Part shown: positions 25,501-33,443 of the stretch, piece by piece | How the letters are laid out: each line of letters begins with the position of its first letter | Position numbering within the stretch: position 1 is the stretch's first letter | Assembly: GCA_030248225.1 (NCBI GenBank) | Contig: JASANE010001501.1 | Location: forward strand, 44,128 to 108,127 | Direction of reading: 5' to 3' | Source of the DNA: Trileptium ribeirensis | Taxonomy: Eukaryota; Nematoda; Enoplea; Enoplida; Thoracostomopsidae | DNA length: 64,000 bases | The notes under the pieces: generated by a model | What the model was told of the DNA's origin: nothing | The model's database searches: none | Seen by the model: only the letters and a program-made list of their open reading frames with translations | Program-made: the position numbers and the translations under genes

Positions 25501-28500
25501 CAGTGCGCTCGAGATCAGCCAACAATTTGAGTCGAGCGTTTATCGCAGCCTCGTCTATTTCGGCGCCTTCTTCCTCGCCACTACTCTGGTCGCGCTTCTT
25601 ATGGTGACTCTTCTTCTTCTTCTTATGCTTTTTGTGCTGACGATGTTTGTGCTTGTGTTTATCGTATTTTGGGTCATCATAATCATCTTCACTACCGAGC
25701 TCATTCATTTCCGTTTGCCCATCCATATCATCATTAGCTATAATTTAAATATTACTTTCCATGTGGTGAAATGTGTGTCCGTCAGGTCATGGATTTTTTC
25801 TTGCGGCTACGACATTCAAACGAATTCCAATACGTTCCACCGTAAAAGCGAAAATAATGGCTCTGGTCGGGTCCAATTAAACAAATTTCAGCAGTATATA
25901 CCTCGGAAACAGGGGCAGAAATATTTATATATTTGGTAAAATAAAGAGTGTATGTATATAAAGATTTGTATAAGTATATCGTTTGATCCTAGATTACGGT
26001 CCAAAGAGTTTTAAAAAGGACCCAAGAGACCCGAATTATACCAAAACGGTCATATTTCCATAACCAATGCAAATATGTGTTTTCGCAGACTCGTTTTGTT
26101 GATAAAAAGATGCTGAAACAGAACGCTAGAATTGATTCTAAACTAGATTTTATTCTATAAAGCAATTAACTAGACTAAAACCTATAGAATTAAATATATG
26201 TTTTGGACGAAATCGATTCTATTCAAATCAAAATTTCTACATCATTTTAACTTCAACCCATTTGATGCCAAATTTTATTTAAATTGAATCAAATGCCAAC
26301 ATTATTACAAAATTAATGCTAATGCTTATGTTATAGCAGACAGTATTTTCGTCACTAATAGAATATATTCTAGTTCACAATAAATTTCAAGTTAATTCAA
26401 GCGGCTATAGCTAGTCGAGTTAGCTAGAAACAAATCTAGTATGAATAAACTCTAGTATAGCTGAATCAAACCCACTTCAATTTGTTCAGGTTGGAATAAA
26501 TTCTGCCGGAATTAATGTAGGAATAGAATTCATTCGGGACTTAATTCTAGCCCTCATTTTTACTATCGTGCTGGACACAACGTACGGCTGTTGCCCCAAT
26601 AGCGAGAGAAGCTCTATGTAGTCGGAAGAAGTAACCGGAATTCCGGTTCCGGTTACGGCGAAAATCGTGTTCCGGTTGCGGTTCCAGCAAAGGGCAAGAA
26701 CAATACCGGAACTGGAATTCCAGTTAAAAATTTTTATATGAAATTTTCCACATTTTTGCTTCATCTCTGATCCAAACATATGTAATGTATATTATACCGT
26801 GATCAAGCTCCAAAATAGCCAAGCAAAAAAAAAGATTAACTAAGCATTTTGCCGTGTGAAACGTAAGTACGCCCATAATATTTCAGTAGGAATTTTTCAT
26901 ATAACCTGCACGAGTTTGTTTGCAAATCAAAACCAGGTGGATGGTTGTAGCAGCTATTTTACACATTCAGAAGTCTCCGGGTTACGTTCGAATTAAACCG
27001 GTCCAACTGGGTAACAGAGTATGGCTTACGTAGAAGTACTTAGCGCAAGCTTGGCTAACAGATTGCGTCAAGCTCCAGCCAGTGCGCTTGTAAACCTTGT
27101 AAATCAGGCTAAATTAAAGTAAAGTAACGTTATCTGGAACGCAGCCAGAAACTGCTTTTTTGGCCATGAACTGTATTGATTGAAACTGTGCGAGCAGCAT
27201 CACGCTTTGTCTCATTTATAACATTCTGTTTAGAAAGTTATCATCATTATCATCTAACTGACAAGAAATGTTTGTACAACGCTAGCCTAAACACTATGTC
27301 TTATTACTGATCAGAAAATAACTTTCTATATATGAATTTCTCTTAGAATCATACAAACCAATAGTTCCAAATTTTCTACAGAACAACATGTAACAAACGT
27401 AGTTGCAGAAAATGGAGGCGACTGGGGACAGAGCGAAAGTGTTTATTGTACGCTCTATGCGTTATATAAGCACATTCAATTTGACGCAGTATACGCAAGG
27501 GTGTATAGTGGAAGGCATTTTTGCTCTGAGTATCCAAAAACCGACATATTGATCGATAAATAAACATTATTAGCTTCCTCAGTCTCTTTAAAGTTTCAGA
27601 AAGGCAATAATGCCATCGCAATACATTAATTTTAATTTAAAAGTTATTTTTAATCCATTTTAAATCCACTATACCTTAATTTCTTCCTTCATCTGTTTAG
27701 TATATATGAATTTCGAAGACCAGGTTCTGTTTCCGGATCCGGTTTAAATGGATAGTTCCGGTTGCTGGTTCCGGTCCCGGTTATTTCCTGGTAGTCGGAT
27801 ATAATGCATTGTTGTGGTTACCTACAGTACTATGCTCGTCACAATTGAACGCTGCTCGCTCGTTCCTCGGTGGCAACTTGCTCGTGGGAAAATATAATTT
27901 TATTTATAAATATAATAGTTTTTTGTTCGCTCGCTGCTCGCTGGGTTGTAATGCGACAGGCACTTGTGGCGAGTACTGTAAGTTAATGGATTGCGCAAAA
28001 ATGGGTTTTAAAAGGGGCGCAAAGATGCAAAATATATATATAACAAAACGATCATATGTTCATGAACAATGAAAATATATACATATATGTCTTCTTGGGC
28101 TCATTTTATAGGGACAAAGAATCTCTATTCTACGTTACGATGTTTTATTGGAGTGGTTACCTATATTGTAAAATTGATTAAAACTGTGTTTCATAATGGC
28201 CCCAAAAGACCAGGAATACCCACGAAAATGGCAATATCTCCATAACCAAATGAAAATATTGATCACCTTGGGCTCATTTAACAAAGCGTTAAAAGCTCTA
28301 TGCGCTGTGGCGGTTACTTATTGTTGCAGAATTAAGTAAAAAAAATGAGTTTTGAAATGTACCAATCTTGCCAGAGTTACATGAAAACGGCGATATCTCC
28401 ACTACAAAGGAATTAAATTTTATATACTGATACACTCAGGATTCAAAAACGCAGCCTCTCCAAGTCCCCAGTTAATAGTTGTGTTTTTCAACATCGAGGT

Positions 28501-31500
28501 GTTTAATATTTTATTTAAAAACTCAATTCTTAAATTAATCCAACTATATATACATTGATACAATAGGAATTAATTAGATGGCCTCTCTGAGTATTATTTG
28601 GGCCCGGGCTGCTGGATTTTCAATACAGTAGGACAATGTGCTGTTAGGTATTTCGCAGGGAATAACCGGAACCGAAATTTACCGGGACCGGAACCAGCAA
28701 CCGGACCCGTCCATTTAAACCGGATCCGGAACCTGGTCTTCGAAATTTAAATACAGTAAAACAGATGACGGAAGAGGTGAAGGTATAGTGGATTTAAAAT
28801 GCATTAAAAATAACTTTTACATTAAACTTAATGTATTGCGATGGTATTATTGCCTTTCTGAAACTTTAAAGACTGAGGAAGTTAATAATATTTATTTATC
28901 GATCAAATATAGGTTTTTGCACATTCAGAGCACAAAATGTCTTCCATTGCGTATACTGCGTCAAGTCGAATGTGCTTACAAAGCTTGGAGCGTAGAATAC
29001 CCACTTTCGCTCTGTCTCCAGTCGCAACCCGTTACTACACATACGTTTGTTGCATGTTCTTTTGTAGAAAACTTAAAATTATTGGTTTATATGATTCTAA
29101 GATAAAATAATAGATAGAAGGTAATTTTCTGATCAGTGGTCAGAGACACTGTTTAGTCTAGCGTTGGACAAACTGTGCCCGTCAGTTAGATCATAATGAT
29201 GATAACTTTCTAATCAGAATGCTATAAATGATACACACTGTGATGCTGCTCGCACAATTTCAATAAATACAGTTCATTGCCAAGAAAGCAGTTTCTAGCT
29301 GCGTTGCAGATAACGTTAGTTTACTTCAATTTACACTGATTTACCAAGTTTACACGCGCACTGGCGGTTGTTTGACGCAATTTATGTTAGCCAAGCATAC
29401 CCTAAGTACTTCTGCGCAAGCCATACTCTGTTACATAGTTGGACCGGTTTAATTCAAACTTATCCCACAGACTTCTGGATGTGTAAAATGGCTGCTACAA
29501 GCATCGACCTGGCTTTGATTTAACAAATTCCTGCAGGTTATTATGAAAAATTCCTGCTCAAATTATGTGCCCTACTTACGTATCACAGGGCATATTGGTT
29601 AGTTAATCTTTTCTTTTGCTTGGTTGTATTGGAGCGTCCTCATTGTATAATATATTACATATGTTTGGATTAGCAAAAAACGTGGAAAATTTTAAACAAA
29701 ATTCTTAAACCGGAATTCCGGTTCGGTTACTCCCTGGTATTTTGGTATTCCAACAGGTATTTTTCCGCCTCCGCCAGGGACTTTCTTGCACGACCAAAAC
29801 ATACCTACTTCTAACTGCGGGGCAAAAATATACCAATTTTTTCCAGACTGAGCTAAAAACCTAAAATAATGTCAGTCAGCTGGGGTTCACATAACTATAC
29901 CTGGTAGAAGCTGAATTTGTCGTCAAAAGGTACAACCTTGCAGTTTTTTGAGGCAGTCTGGAAAAGCCAGGAGCTTTGAGCTCGGCCCCAGCTAAAACCA
30001 CAGGTAACCATAGATACCTCACAGAGACCCCCGAGATAAATGGGCGGGAAACCGTTCCCCTAGGTTAACAGTTATTTTGAGCCACAAAATATATGGGCAT
30101 GCTGGGGCAACCCGGGATAACCCAAAATTTACGCGGCAAGCATGCCATGAGGAACTGCCTAAGCCGGGGGTACTTCCAAATCTTGGAGAGAGCTCGAAAA
30201 TCCTGGTCGTCCTCTCAGTGGAGAGGCCATATCTACATTCCGGATTTGTATAAATGAATACTTCGAATCGTTCGAATTGCTTGAGTGATTACATAGCTAC
30301 GCCTCGACAAAGTTTGATCAAAATTTTGGAAATTAGGCCATTTGCTAAAGTCCTCCACGCTCCATAGGGACCCGGCCAAAACAATTTATATATCCATAAA
30401 TAAGGCTTCCTAAGACACATATTCCGATATCAAAATAATTCAAATCGGCTCAAGGGTTGCCTAGTTATGAGCAAAAATGACCAAAAAAATGGCCCGTTTT
30501 AGCCATGTACCCCATTTGACCCCCTATGGTCGAATCGGGATAAAACCTTCAAAAGGCATATCTAGAGTATTATAGCTTTCATATGAGTCCTCACGCGTCC
30601 ATATCGGTTTACGTTGAGATAACGAAGTCCTGTTTACAGAGAAAAAATAAACGAACAGCCATATTTTACCATAGTGCGGTCTAGTGAGAATTCTTCGATT
30701 CCGAAGCTAGCACTTCTCCGTCTCCGAATTCAATTAGTACAATAATCCTTCGTCGCCTACATTTGAACTAGGTACTTGCGAAGTACTAAATTTAATTTGA
30801 GAAAAAAATTTCATACTATTTTCTGTTACTAAATATATATTTGGTTCTATAGTGCAAGGTACCTCCAGGATCCTCCCCTGGTCCGGATGTGTTCTGCTAA
30901 AAATCCGGCTATCACTACTTTTATTGCATTAACTTGTCCAATCTCGAAAACCTAAACAACTACATCCTTTCAAGATTCCTGAATACAGTTAAATAGAAAT
31001 ATTGACAATCATCGATAGTGAAACGACAATGATTTGGTACATTTTTCTTCCCAAAATCCTGGAAGCATCTCACATGGTTAACAACAAACTCAACATGATC
31101 AATAGCTCACAGTCCTATAAACCCACCGCTCACCAGCAACAAGTAAAAACATACCTTCATCAAATTTTTGAAAATTTCACCTTTTCGCAGGAGTATTTTT
31201 AAACTTTGACTCATAGCTTCCAGATGGCTGACTGCTATGACAAAAAAAAATCGTAGCAAAATGTTTCGATCCGATACTTCTGGCAAATGTAAAACACTGT
31301 ATGACCCCAAAAGGTCAAAATATACATCTCATTTGCGACTGTTTTGTGAGAATTTGGGTACGAAATTACTGAAGCAGCGCAAACACAACACCAGATGTAC
31401 AAGATTATTATTAAGCGCCGAATGAAAGACTGCAAAACTCAATCACTCTAGTGTAGGGTTAACAGAAGGGCAGTTGTGCTCAACTTAGCATTAATTTGGG

Positions 31501-32545
31501 ATAATATAAATCCCGATGCCAGCGAACAAAATGAAAATTGCTACATTTTTCTAATTCACCAAAGAATCCGAAAACTTTCATCTTATCCAGCGGGGTCAAC
31601 TCAAAAAACTATGCAGAAAACTATGTAACACATTTTTTGACCAAGACCCAGTTGGGACTATAAGCCAAATTTTAAACATACACAAAAAAGTGAAATTGTA
31701 AAAAAATTTAACTAAAACTGCTTCGCTTTTTTGGGTCAACGCTGAGTTTATAAAGTTATTTAACCTGTTAAACACGTTGGCTTCACTGTTGCAAACCTAC
31801 ATCATATATGTTGTTATCCCTGTGATACGTCGCAGCGGATAATATTAATGCTATATTTTGGCAACAAAATTTATCAAGTTGCAGCAATTTTCTTTCTTTG
31901 TTACCTACAAAGTGGGGTTTACAACGTGAGACAAACGACGTTTGAAATTTTTTCTTGAACGTTTTTATAAATTTCAAAAGTTTCCGCCTTTTCGGTCGCC
32001 AAAAAGCAATACTTATGGTTTGATCTAAGCTGAAAATGTCTGTATTACTGGCGTATCATCTTTGTGGCACTTTTAAATGGCTCAGGAAACGCAATGTCCT
32101 ATACCTCAAAATAGCCATTCAGCGCAGACTAGACACACTAGCTCCGTTTTGCTAGGAAACCGAATTACTAGTTTCGTTTATATACTTTACCTAAATTTAT
32201 CGAGTGGTTGAGATAAAACAACAAGGTTCTTAGAACCAATAAATCCAACAATCCTGATCACAAAACTATATAGTTTCGCATAGCAAAGGCAAACACAGCC
32301 AACGTAGCTTGTGTACACTCAATATTGTCCAGTTAAGTTCCACCTGGCAAACTTTGCCCAGGGATGTACTGTGAGTGGACTTGTATTTTTTTCCCTTTGA
32401 CAAGACCCGTGAAAAACACAATCACCGCATTCGTCATATCTATCAGTCCACTGTCAATCAACATACCATCCTCATGATCCTCACGATCCTGATGCTTGTT
32501 GCTGCTGCTTTTGTGCTTCTTGTGTTTCTTAGTCGACGATCCCAT
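1316..32545 (-). CDS. SART1: SART1 / Snu66, U4/U6.U5 tri-snRNP-associated protein (12 exons, 3' end outside window)
   Basis: SART1 (yeast Snu66) is a nuclear tri-snRNP protein needed for recruitment of the tri-snRNP and spliceosome activation. Twelve exons assemble in the order 32467-32545, 24382-25737, 22649-22889, 17141-17272, 14486-14684, 13596-13742, 9567-9692, 5746-5872, 5274-5480, 3519-3688, 2158-2337 and 1316-1577. All boundaries are GT-AG and all phases agree. The ATG at 32545 opens with MGSS plus a Lys/His-rich stretch, as in animal SART1. Family landmarks follow in order: a Hub1-interaction-like motif (SLSVEETNRLRASLGL), LDKLG-type and AAWVQKSRKLAE segments, DDEFGVSNILEEE, GLTVEHS, NAELRKKKPGY, EKYDETIDGP, LASEYYTREEM, ADDLL, and SEYCRGLGDIPTFGLSGN. 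The window encodes about 1075 residues, more than the whole human protein (about 800), mostly because of exon 2. The last exon ends in phase 1 after ILDEEAQMDMGAA, so the C-terminal part lies left of base 1. The genomic span exceeds 31 kb. Confidence 0.95.
1578..2157. other. SART1 intron 11, nothing recognised
   Basis: 580 bp of AT-rich sequence between exons 12 and 11. It begins GTAAGT after ...GAAATG and ends ATATTTAAG. I see no repeat or ORF worth naming. Confidence 0.7.
2158..2337 (-). CDS. SART1: SART1 exon 11
   Basis: 180 bp, phase 0 at both ends; acceptor GCTTTTCAG and donor GTAAGT. It encodes a charged linker and then the highly conserved SEYCRGLGDIPTFGLSGN, equivalent to the family's SEFCR.LGEIPTYGLAGN block. 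This is one of the strongest diagnostic segments of SART1. Confidence 0.95.
2338..3518. other. SART1 intron 10, with a possible TIR element
   Basis: A possible inverted-repeat element runs from about 2788 to 3195: the left end contains CTGTCCAAAGTGGG and the right end's reverse complement contains CTGTCTTCTCCAAAGTGG. Inside are a 19-bp direct repeat (GCTACAGTTGTCACTAAATAG twice, near 2911 and 2932) and G-rich runs. I could not define a target-site duplication. The rest is AT-rich with no other signal. Confidence 0.4.
3519..3688 (-). CDS. SART1: SART1 exon 10
   Basis: 170 bp; acceptor ATTCCACAG and donor GTAGGT; enters in phase 1 and leaves in phase 0. It encodes DDDIGPNSDDEQLFS then an alpha-helical segment with EDEAQKELSFALERARRLKAQQQR, matching the family's acidic linker plus DEAELELQKQLEKGRRLR helix. 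Confidence 0.93.
3689..5273. other. SART1 intron 9, tRNA-like fragment and possible TIR element
   Basis: Near 3935-3992 there is a tRNA-like stretch with an A-box match (TAGCGCAGTGG) and a B-box match (GGTTCAATCC); the T stem does not pair well, so it is more likely a SINE relic than a tRNA gene. A G/C-run-rich block from about 4797 to 5195 has inverted ends (GCTCTCCA at left; TGGAGAGC at right) and may be a small transposon lying 80 bp from the exon 9 donor. Confidence 0.45.
3935..3992 (+). other. tRNA-like / SINE-like internal promoter fragment
   Basis: TAGCGCAGTGG fits the tRNA A-box and GGTTCAATCC fits the B-box, 31 bp apart as in tRNA genes. The arms do not fold cleanly and no matching acceptor stem is visible. 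It is best read as a tRNA-derived relic. Confidence 0.3.
5274..5480 (-). CDS. SART1: SART1 exon 9
   Basis: 207 bp; acceptor AAATTTTAG and donor GTAAGC; phase 1 at both ends. It encodes MLKADDLLKSNEDEL, a basic RNRRQRKD stretch and an acidic tail (EEIKEEPMELDN), equivalent to ADDLLPLG...MDISDEEE in the family. The same reading frame runs on past the donor into the intron, but the splice site and phase support ending here. Confidence 0.93.
5481..5745. other. SART1 intron 8 (shortest intron)
   Basis: 265 bp, beginning GTGAGT and ending AAATTTTAG. No feature seen. Confidence 0.85.
5746..5872 (-). CDS. SART1: SART1 exon 8
   Basis: 127 bp; acceptor ACTTTTAG and donor GTGAGT; enters in phase 0 and leaves in phase 1. 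It encodes VPRALASEYYTREEMEATKF followed by a dense Lys-rich stretch (KKPKKKAKKLRKR), matching the family block LASEYLTPEEM..FKK..RRVKKIRKK; the basic run could serve as a nuclear localisation signal (inference). Confidence 0.95.
5873..9566. other. SART1 intron 7, dispersed repeats and one MITE
   Basis: About 3.7 kb. It contains the MITE at 7907-8177, repeat R2 (7600-7735 and 9320-9440 share ACAAACAGAGATTTC and CTTTCAAATGAACT), and an inverted copy of repeat R3 (about 8770-9120). Two further related segments (7540-7590 and 8620-8690) share a GCAATTTAG...GCATCAAA pattern. No coding exon was found. Confidence 0.55.
7907..8177. mobile_element. MITE, CAGTCA ends, core of CGTTTAAACG-like motifs
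   Basis: 271 bp. The left end CAGTCATAGACATAATTAAC is an imperfect inverted match to the right end, whose reverse complement is CAGTCACGAGGAAAATTAGC; the right flank is TA. The core is dense in GCGTTTAAACG, ACGCAAACGC and related palindromic motifs. Ends resemble those of the 1048-1246 element, so both probably belong to a Tc1/mariner-like group (inference). Confidence 0.55.
9567..9692 (-). CDS. SART1: SART1 exon 7
   Basis: 126 bp (42 codons), phase 0 at both ends; acceptor CGTTTTCAG and donor GTAGGA. It encodes VLLEKYDETIDGPKKKSFKL and a helix ending KQQIKADLE, matching the family's ILSKYDEELEG...FRL...LEEIRAKL. Confidence 0.95.
10577..10862. mobile_element. MITE family M1, core of ATCGATCGAAATTTCG motifs
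   Basis: About 286 bp. The ends are inverted: left AGTCGCGGCCAGAAATAGAA, right (reverse complement) CAGTCATGGCCAGAAATAAA, with TA on both sides. The core is an array of AATCGATCGAAATTTCG-type units, themselves palindromic (ATCGAT, CGAAATTTCG). Related copies or ends occur at 17523, 53199, 56244 and 57062. CAGT ends with a TA duplication suggest Tc1/mariner; no transposase is present. Confidence 0.7.
11414..12540. mobile_element. hAT-type non-autonomous element H1, copy A
   Basis: 1127 bp. It starts CAGGGAATAACC and ends with the inverse of CAGGAAGTACCC; flanking 8-mers CAACCCAG and TAACCTAG agree at 6 of 8 positions, as a decayed hAT target duplication would. Both ends are rich in CCGGAACCGG/CCGGAATTCCGG. 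The interior is non-coding and closely similar to copies B (26626-27790, opposite orientation) and C (28656-29736). Confidence 0.75.
12787..13336. repeat. 110-bp tandem array, about five units
   Basis: The marker CAAACACATTAC recurs at 12801, 12911, 13021, 13131 and 13241, an exact 110-bp spacing. Units 2-5 are nearly identical; the first and last are more diverged. Each unit contains TGCGTCTAAGAGACGGAGAA. The array lies in SART1 intron 6, directly after a hAT element. Confidence 0.92.
13596..13742 (-). CDS. SART1: SART1 exon 6
   Basis: 147 bp (49 codons), phase 0 at both ends; acceptor TTGTTTTAG and donor GTTTGA. It encodes ILDESDGDTLINPTLVERE then NAELRKKKPGYNAYEEE, matching the family's LVNVNLVDKE...NVELRKKKPDY. 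The donor GTTTGA is weaker than the others, but the phase and homology fix it. Confidence 0.95.
13743..14485. other. SART1 intron 5, nothing recognised
   Basis: 743 bp of AT-rich sequence between exons 6 and 5, beginning GTAAGG. No repeat or gene seen. Confidence 0.7.
14486..14684 (-). CDS. SART1: SART1 exon 5
   Basis: 199 bp; acceptor TCGTTTCAG and donor GTAAGG; enters in phase 2 and leaves in phase 0. It encodes ARILQEMDDEFGVSNILEEE, a helical stretch, then GLTVEHSKDTLMEGRDMILV and LKDKD: near-exact counterparts of EMDQEFGVS..VEEEF, GLTVEH and TMILTLKDK in human SART1. Confidence 0.96.
14685..17140. other. SART1 intron 4, dispersed repeats
   Basis: About 2.5 kb. 15471-15510 resembles repeat R2, and 15640-16040 holds two or three units of repeat R3 (phrases such as GACCCAAAATACACAAAAAC and ATATCTCCACAACCAA) that recur inverted at 8770-9120 and forward at about 26010 and 28190-28420. 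Around 16676-16705 a short palindromic stretch surrounds TGACGTCA. No coding exon was seen. Confidence 0.5.
17141..17272 (-). CDS. SART1: SART1 exon 4
   Basis: 132 bp; acceptor TTTTATAG and donor GTACAT; phase 2 at both ends. It encodes ELQDKLGKFKGLGEAESGDD, then DSAAAWVQKSRKLAEEQAKA, matching the family's LLNQKLGKIKTLGEDDPWLDDTAAWIERSR segment. Homology and phase, more than the splice signals, fix the ends. Confidence 0.94.
17570..20368 (+). pseudogene. RTE ORF2 (endonuclease, reverse transcriptase, PHD-like finger), frameshifted
   Basis: Non-LTR polyprotein remnant. An AP-endonuclease part starts in frame at 17570 (WWSGNRNGDNGVGILVADQ), shifts frame near 17690-17715, then continues to 19314 with the catalytic block CGDMNGRIG and TQHGLLAMDLE. 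The reverse transcriptase follows with motif A FVDLEKAFDTV; near 19287 one base shifts the frame and the second block carries motif B GLHQGSALS and catalytic LYADDLVI. After the RT there is a C4HC3 finger (C-x2-C-x10-C-x2-C-x4-H-x2-C-x14-C-x2-C, about 19574-19705), then the usual C-terminal block (RFCYLGDVVE, RPVILYGSENWALT, RRLRWYGHVTRR) to the TGA at 20366. The N-terminal endonuclease is missing, so the copy is not active. Confidence 0.9.
19574..19705 (+). other. PHD-like zinc finger inside the RTE ORF
   Basis: Eight metal ligands in C4HC3 order, with the typical aromatic before the histidine pair (CKRWIHRRC). It lies between the RT palm/thumb and the C-terminal domain. I recall similar fingers in RTE-like elements of other invertebrates; that is knowledge from memory, not checked here. 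A chromatin- or nucleic-acid-binding role is inference. Confidence 0.7.
21350..22330. repeat. Dispersed repeat R1, copy 2
   Basis: Shares with 1-890 the repeated phrase GACCTTAAACCCATGAAA (21369) and GACCCTAAACCCGTTGAAA (21599), and a unique block with GCGAGACATGGGCTGCGAAA (22067). The two copies are diverged but collinear. No inverted ends or coding potential were seen. Confidence 0.6.
22649..22889 (-). CDS. SART1: SART1 exon 3, carrying the Hub1-interaction-like motif
   Basis: 241 bp; acceptor ATTTTTAG and donor GTATAG; enters in phase 1 and leaves in phase 2. It encodes DGAGGSSNEI and then SLSVEETNRLRASLGLAPLK, which matches SART1/Snu66 SLSIEETNKLRAKLGLKPL. In yeast Snu66 this element (HIND) binds the ubiquitin-like protein Hub1. 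The exon ends with a basic helix (EAMREKIATHRKK). Confidence 0.95.
22890..24381. other. SART1 intron 2, one MITE
   Basis: About 1.5 kb, beginning GTAAGA and ending ATTTTTAG. It contains the MITE 24006-24286 and a TA-rich microsatellite near 23385-23450. Nothing else is recognised. Confidence 0.65.
24006..24286. mobile_element. MITE family M2 (CAGTACTCGCC ends), GCTCGCTCG core
   Basis: 281 bp. Left end CAGTACTCACCAAGAACTAC; the right end's reverse complement is CAGTACGCGGTAAGAAATTG, then TA. The core repeats CTCGCTCG/GAACTCGCTCGC and AAATTAGTTTGTTCT segments. One of seven copies of family M2 seen in the window. Confidence 0.65.
24382..25737 (-). CDS. SART1: SART1 exon 2, long charged N-terminal region
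   Basis: 1356 bp (452 residues); acceptor AAATTATAG and donor GTAAGA; phase 1 at both ends. It opens with acidic residues, then KHKHKHRQHKKHKKKKKSHH, an Ala-rich stretch (SLSAAVAALAAYGEP), a Pro run (PPPPMP), and long RS/RD/EK-type tracts (HSRSRHRRSRDKDQDRQEKR). The family has a shorter RS-like N-terminus here (about 100 residues in human), so this is a lineage-specific expansion. Placement in SART1 rests on splice phase with exons 1 and 3 and on composition rather than alignment. A 230-codon frame on the opposite strand is a shadow of this biased sequence. Confidence 0.88.
26626..27790. mobile_element. hAT-type non-autonomous element H1, copy B (inverted)
   Basis: 1165 bp, flanked by an exact 8-bp duplication GTAGTCGG (26618-26625 and 27791-27798). 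The ends are CCGG-rich; the right end reads CCGGTTATTTCCTG, the inverse of the CAGG end of copies A and C. The interior matches those copies in reverse orientation and has no ORF. Exact 8-bp duplications fit the hAT superfamily. Confidence 0.88.
27825..27978. mobile_element. MITE family M2, copy
   Basis: 154 bp with TA on both sides. Left CAGTACTATGCTCGTCACAA; right (reverse complement) CAGTACTCGCCACAAGTGCC. The core repeats GCTGCTCGCTCG. It lies 26 bp beyond the duplication of hAT copy B. Confidence 0.8.
28656..29736. mobile_element. hAT-type non-autonomous element H1, copy C
   Basis: 1081 bp. Starts CAGGGAATAACCGGAACC and ends GGTTACTCCCTG; flanks GTATTTCG and GTATTTTG agree at 7 of 8 positions. 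The interior is highly similar to copy A (for example CATTAAACTTAATGTATTGC at the same relative position). No coding capacity. Confidence 0.88.
32467..32545 (-). CDS. SART1: SART1 exon 1 (start codon)
   Basis: 79 coding bases from the ATG at 32545 to donor GTATGT, leaving phase 1. It encodes MGSSTKKHKKHKSSSNKHQD and REDHED, the same MGSS-plus-basic start as vertebrate SART1. Joining G to CT of exon 2 gives an Ala codon and keeps the frame. No promoter element could be defined. Confidence 0.9.
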
Positions 32546-33443
32546 GGTGTTCGTTTCGAACGACGACGGACCCAAACAAGTAAAATACACTGATAACGAG
32601 GAACAGAGTAAGCTATAAAAAACAACTAAAGAAAACTGTAAAATCAATGCACAGCTATAGAACAGACAGTCCAAGTTCAAGTTAGAAACCGCATTCAGCA
32701 TATTCAAACGTCACGGGCCCTACTAAGAACAGAAGAACATTATTACCAAATATCCATTTAAACAAATCTAGAGACATTCAGTCTTTTACTCATATGCGCT
32801 AGCTTATCCATGATGTCCTCATGGGGGTAAAATATATAGAGGCTAACGTTGATATTAGCACGTGAGCAAAAATAAGCTCAAACTTTTATCCTCAAATGTG
32901 ATTCGGTAAGGCTAGTGAGAATAACAAACATTTTGTGGATACGCGTTTCTTTCCAACTAGTATTTCCATTAAAAAGCTAAAACTATGCTCGCTCTTTTCG
33001 CACTTTAGAAAGCATCGCATGGGTAGAATAAAGGAATCTCATAGCATTCGATGAGGAGTACATCCCAACTCAGGTTCAGTCAACAATGCTACCAATGCAT
33101 ATCCTGGAAGTTGAAATTTGGCGCACGTCGTCTGTTTGCATACGTTTTGTCAGTGGTGTGATTTAAAAATTATTCCTTTGGAACCGAGCGACATATCCTC
33201 GATAGCTCAGTGGTTTGGCTAAACCGCTTTCAGTGATGCAAACTAAAGGTATCAAACCATTTATCGTTTAACTAAAGGTATCAAACCAAAAGTTTATCAT
33301 CGTCCAAACAGTTCCCAAGACATTAATTCCCGCGAAAATAAAGCGTTAAATCTTCCAAAATAACAAATTCGGATGAACTGTTCATTGCTTTTACTACGTG
33401 CACAACGGTATCAAGATGACGTCAAATTGTTAGGAAACTTTCG

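Larger units (their letters stand above)
25738..32466. other. SART1 intron 1, two hAT elements and a MITE
   Basis: 6.7 kb, beginning GTATGT. It contains hAT copies B and C (in opposite orientations), MITE 27825-27978 and two stretches of repeat R3 (about 26010-26090 and 28190-28420). From 29745 to 32333 I see G-run-rich blocks and anonymous AT-rich DNA, with no exon. Confidence 0.6.

Noticed and set aside
25247..25939. 230-codon open frame on the plus strand.
   Set aside because: It is antisense to SART1 exon 2; its length follows from the biased codon use of that exon, and its protein is low complexity without homology.
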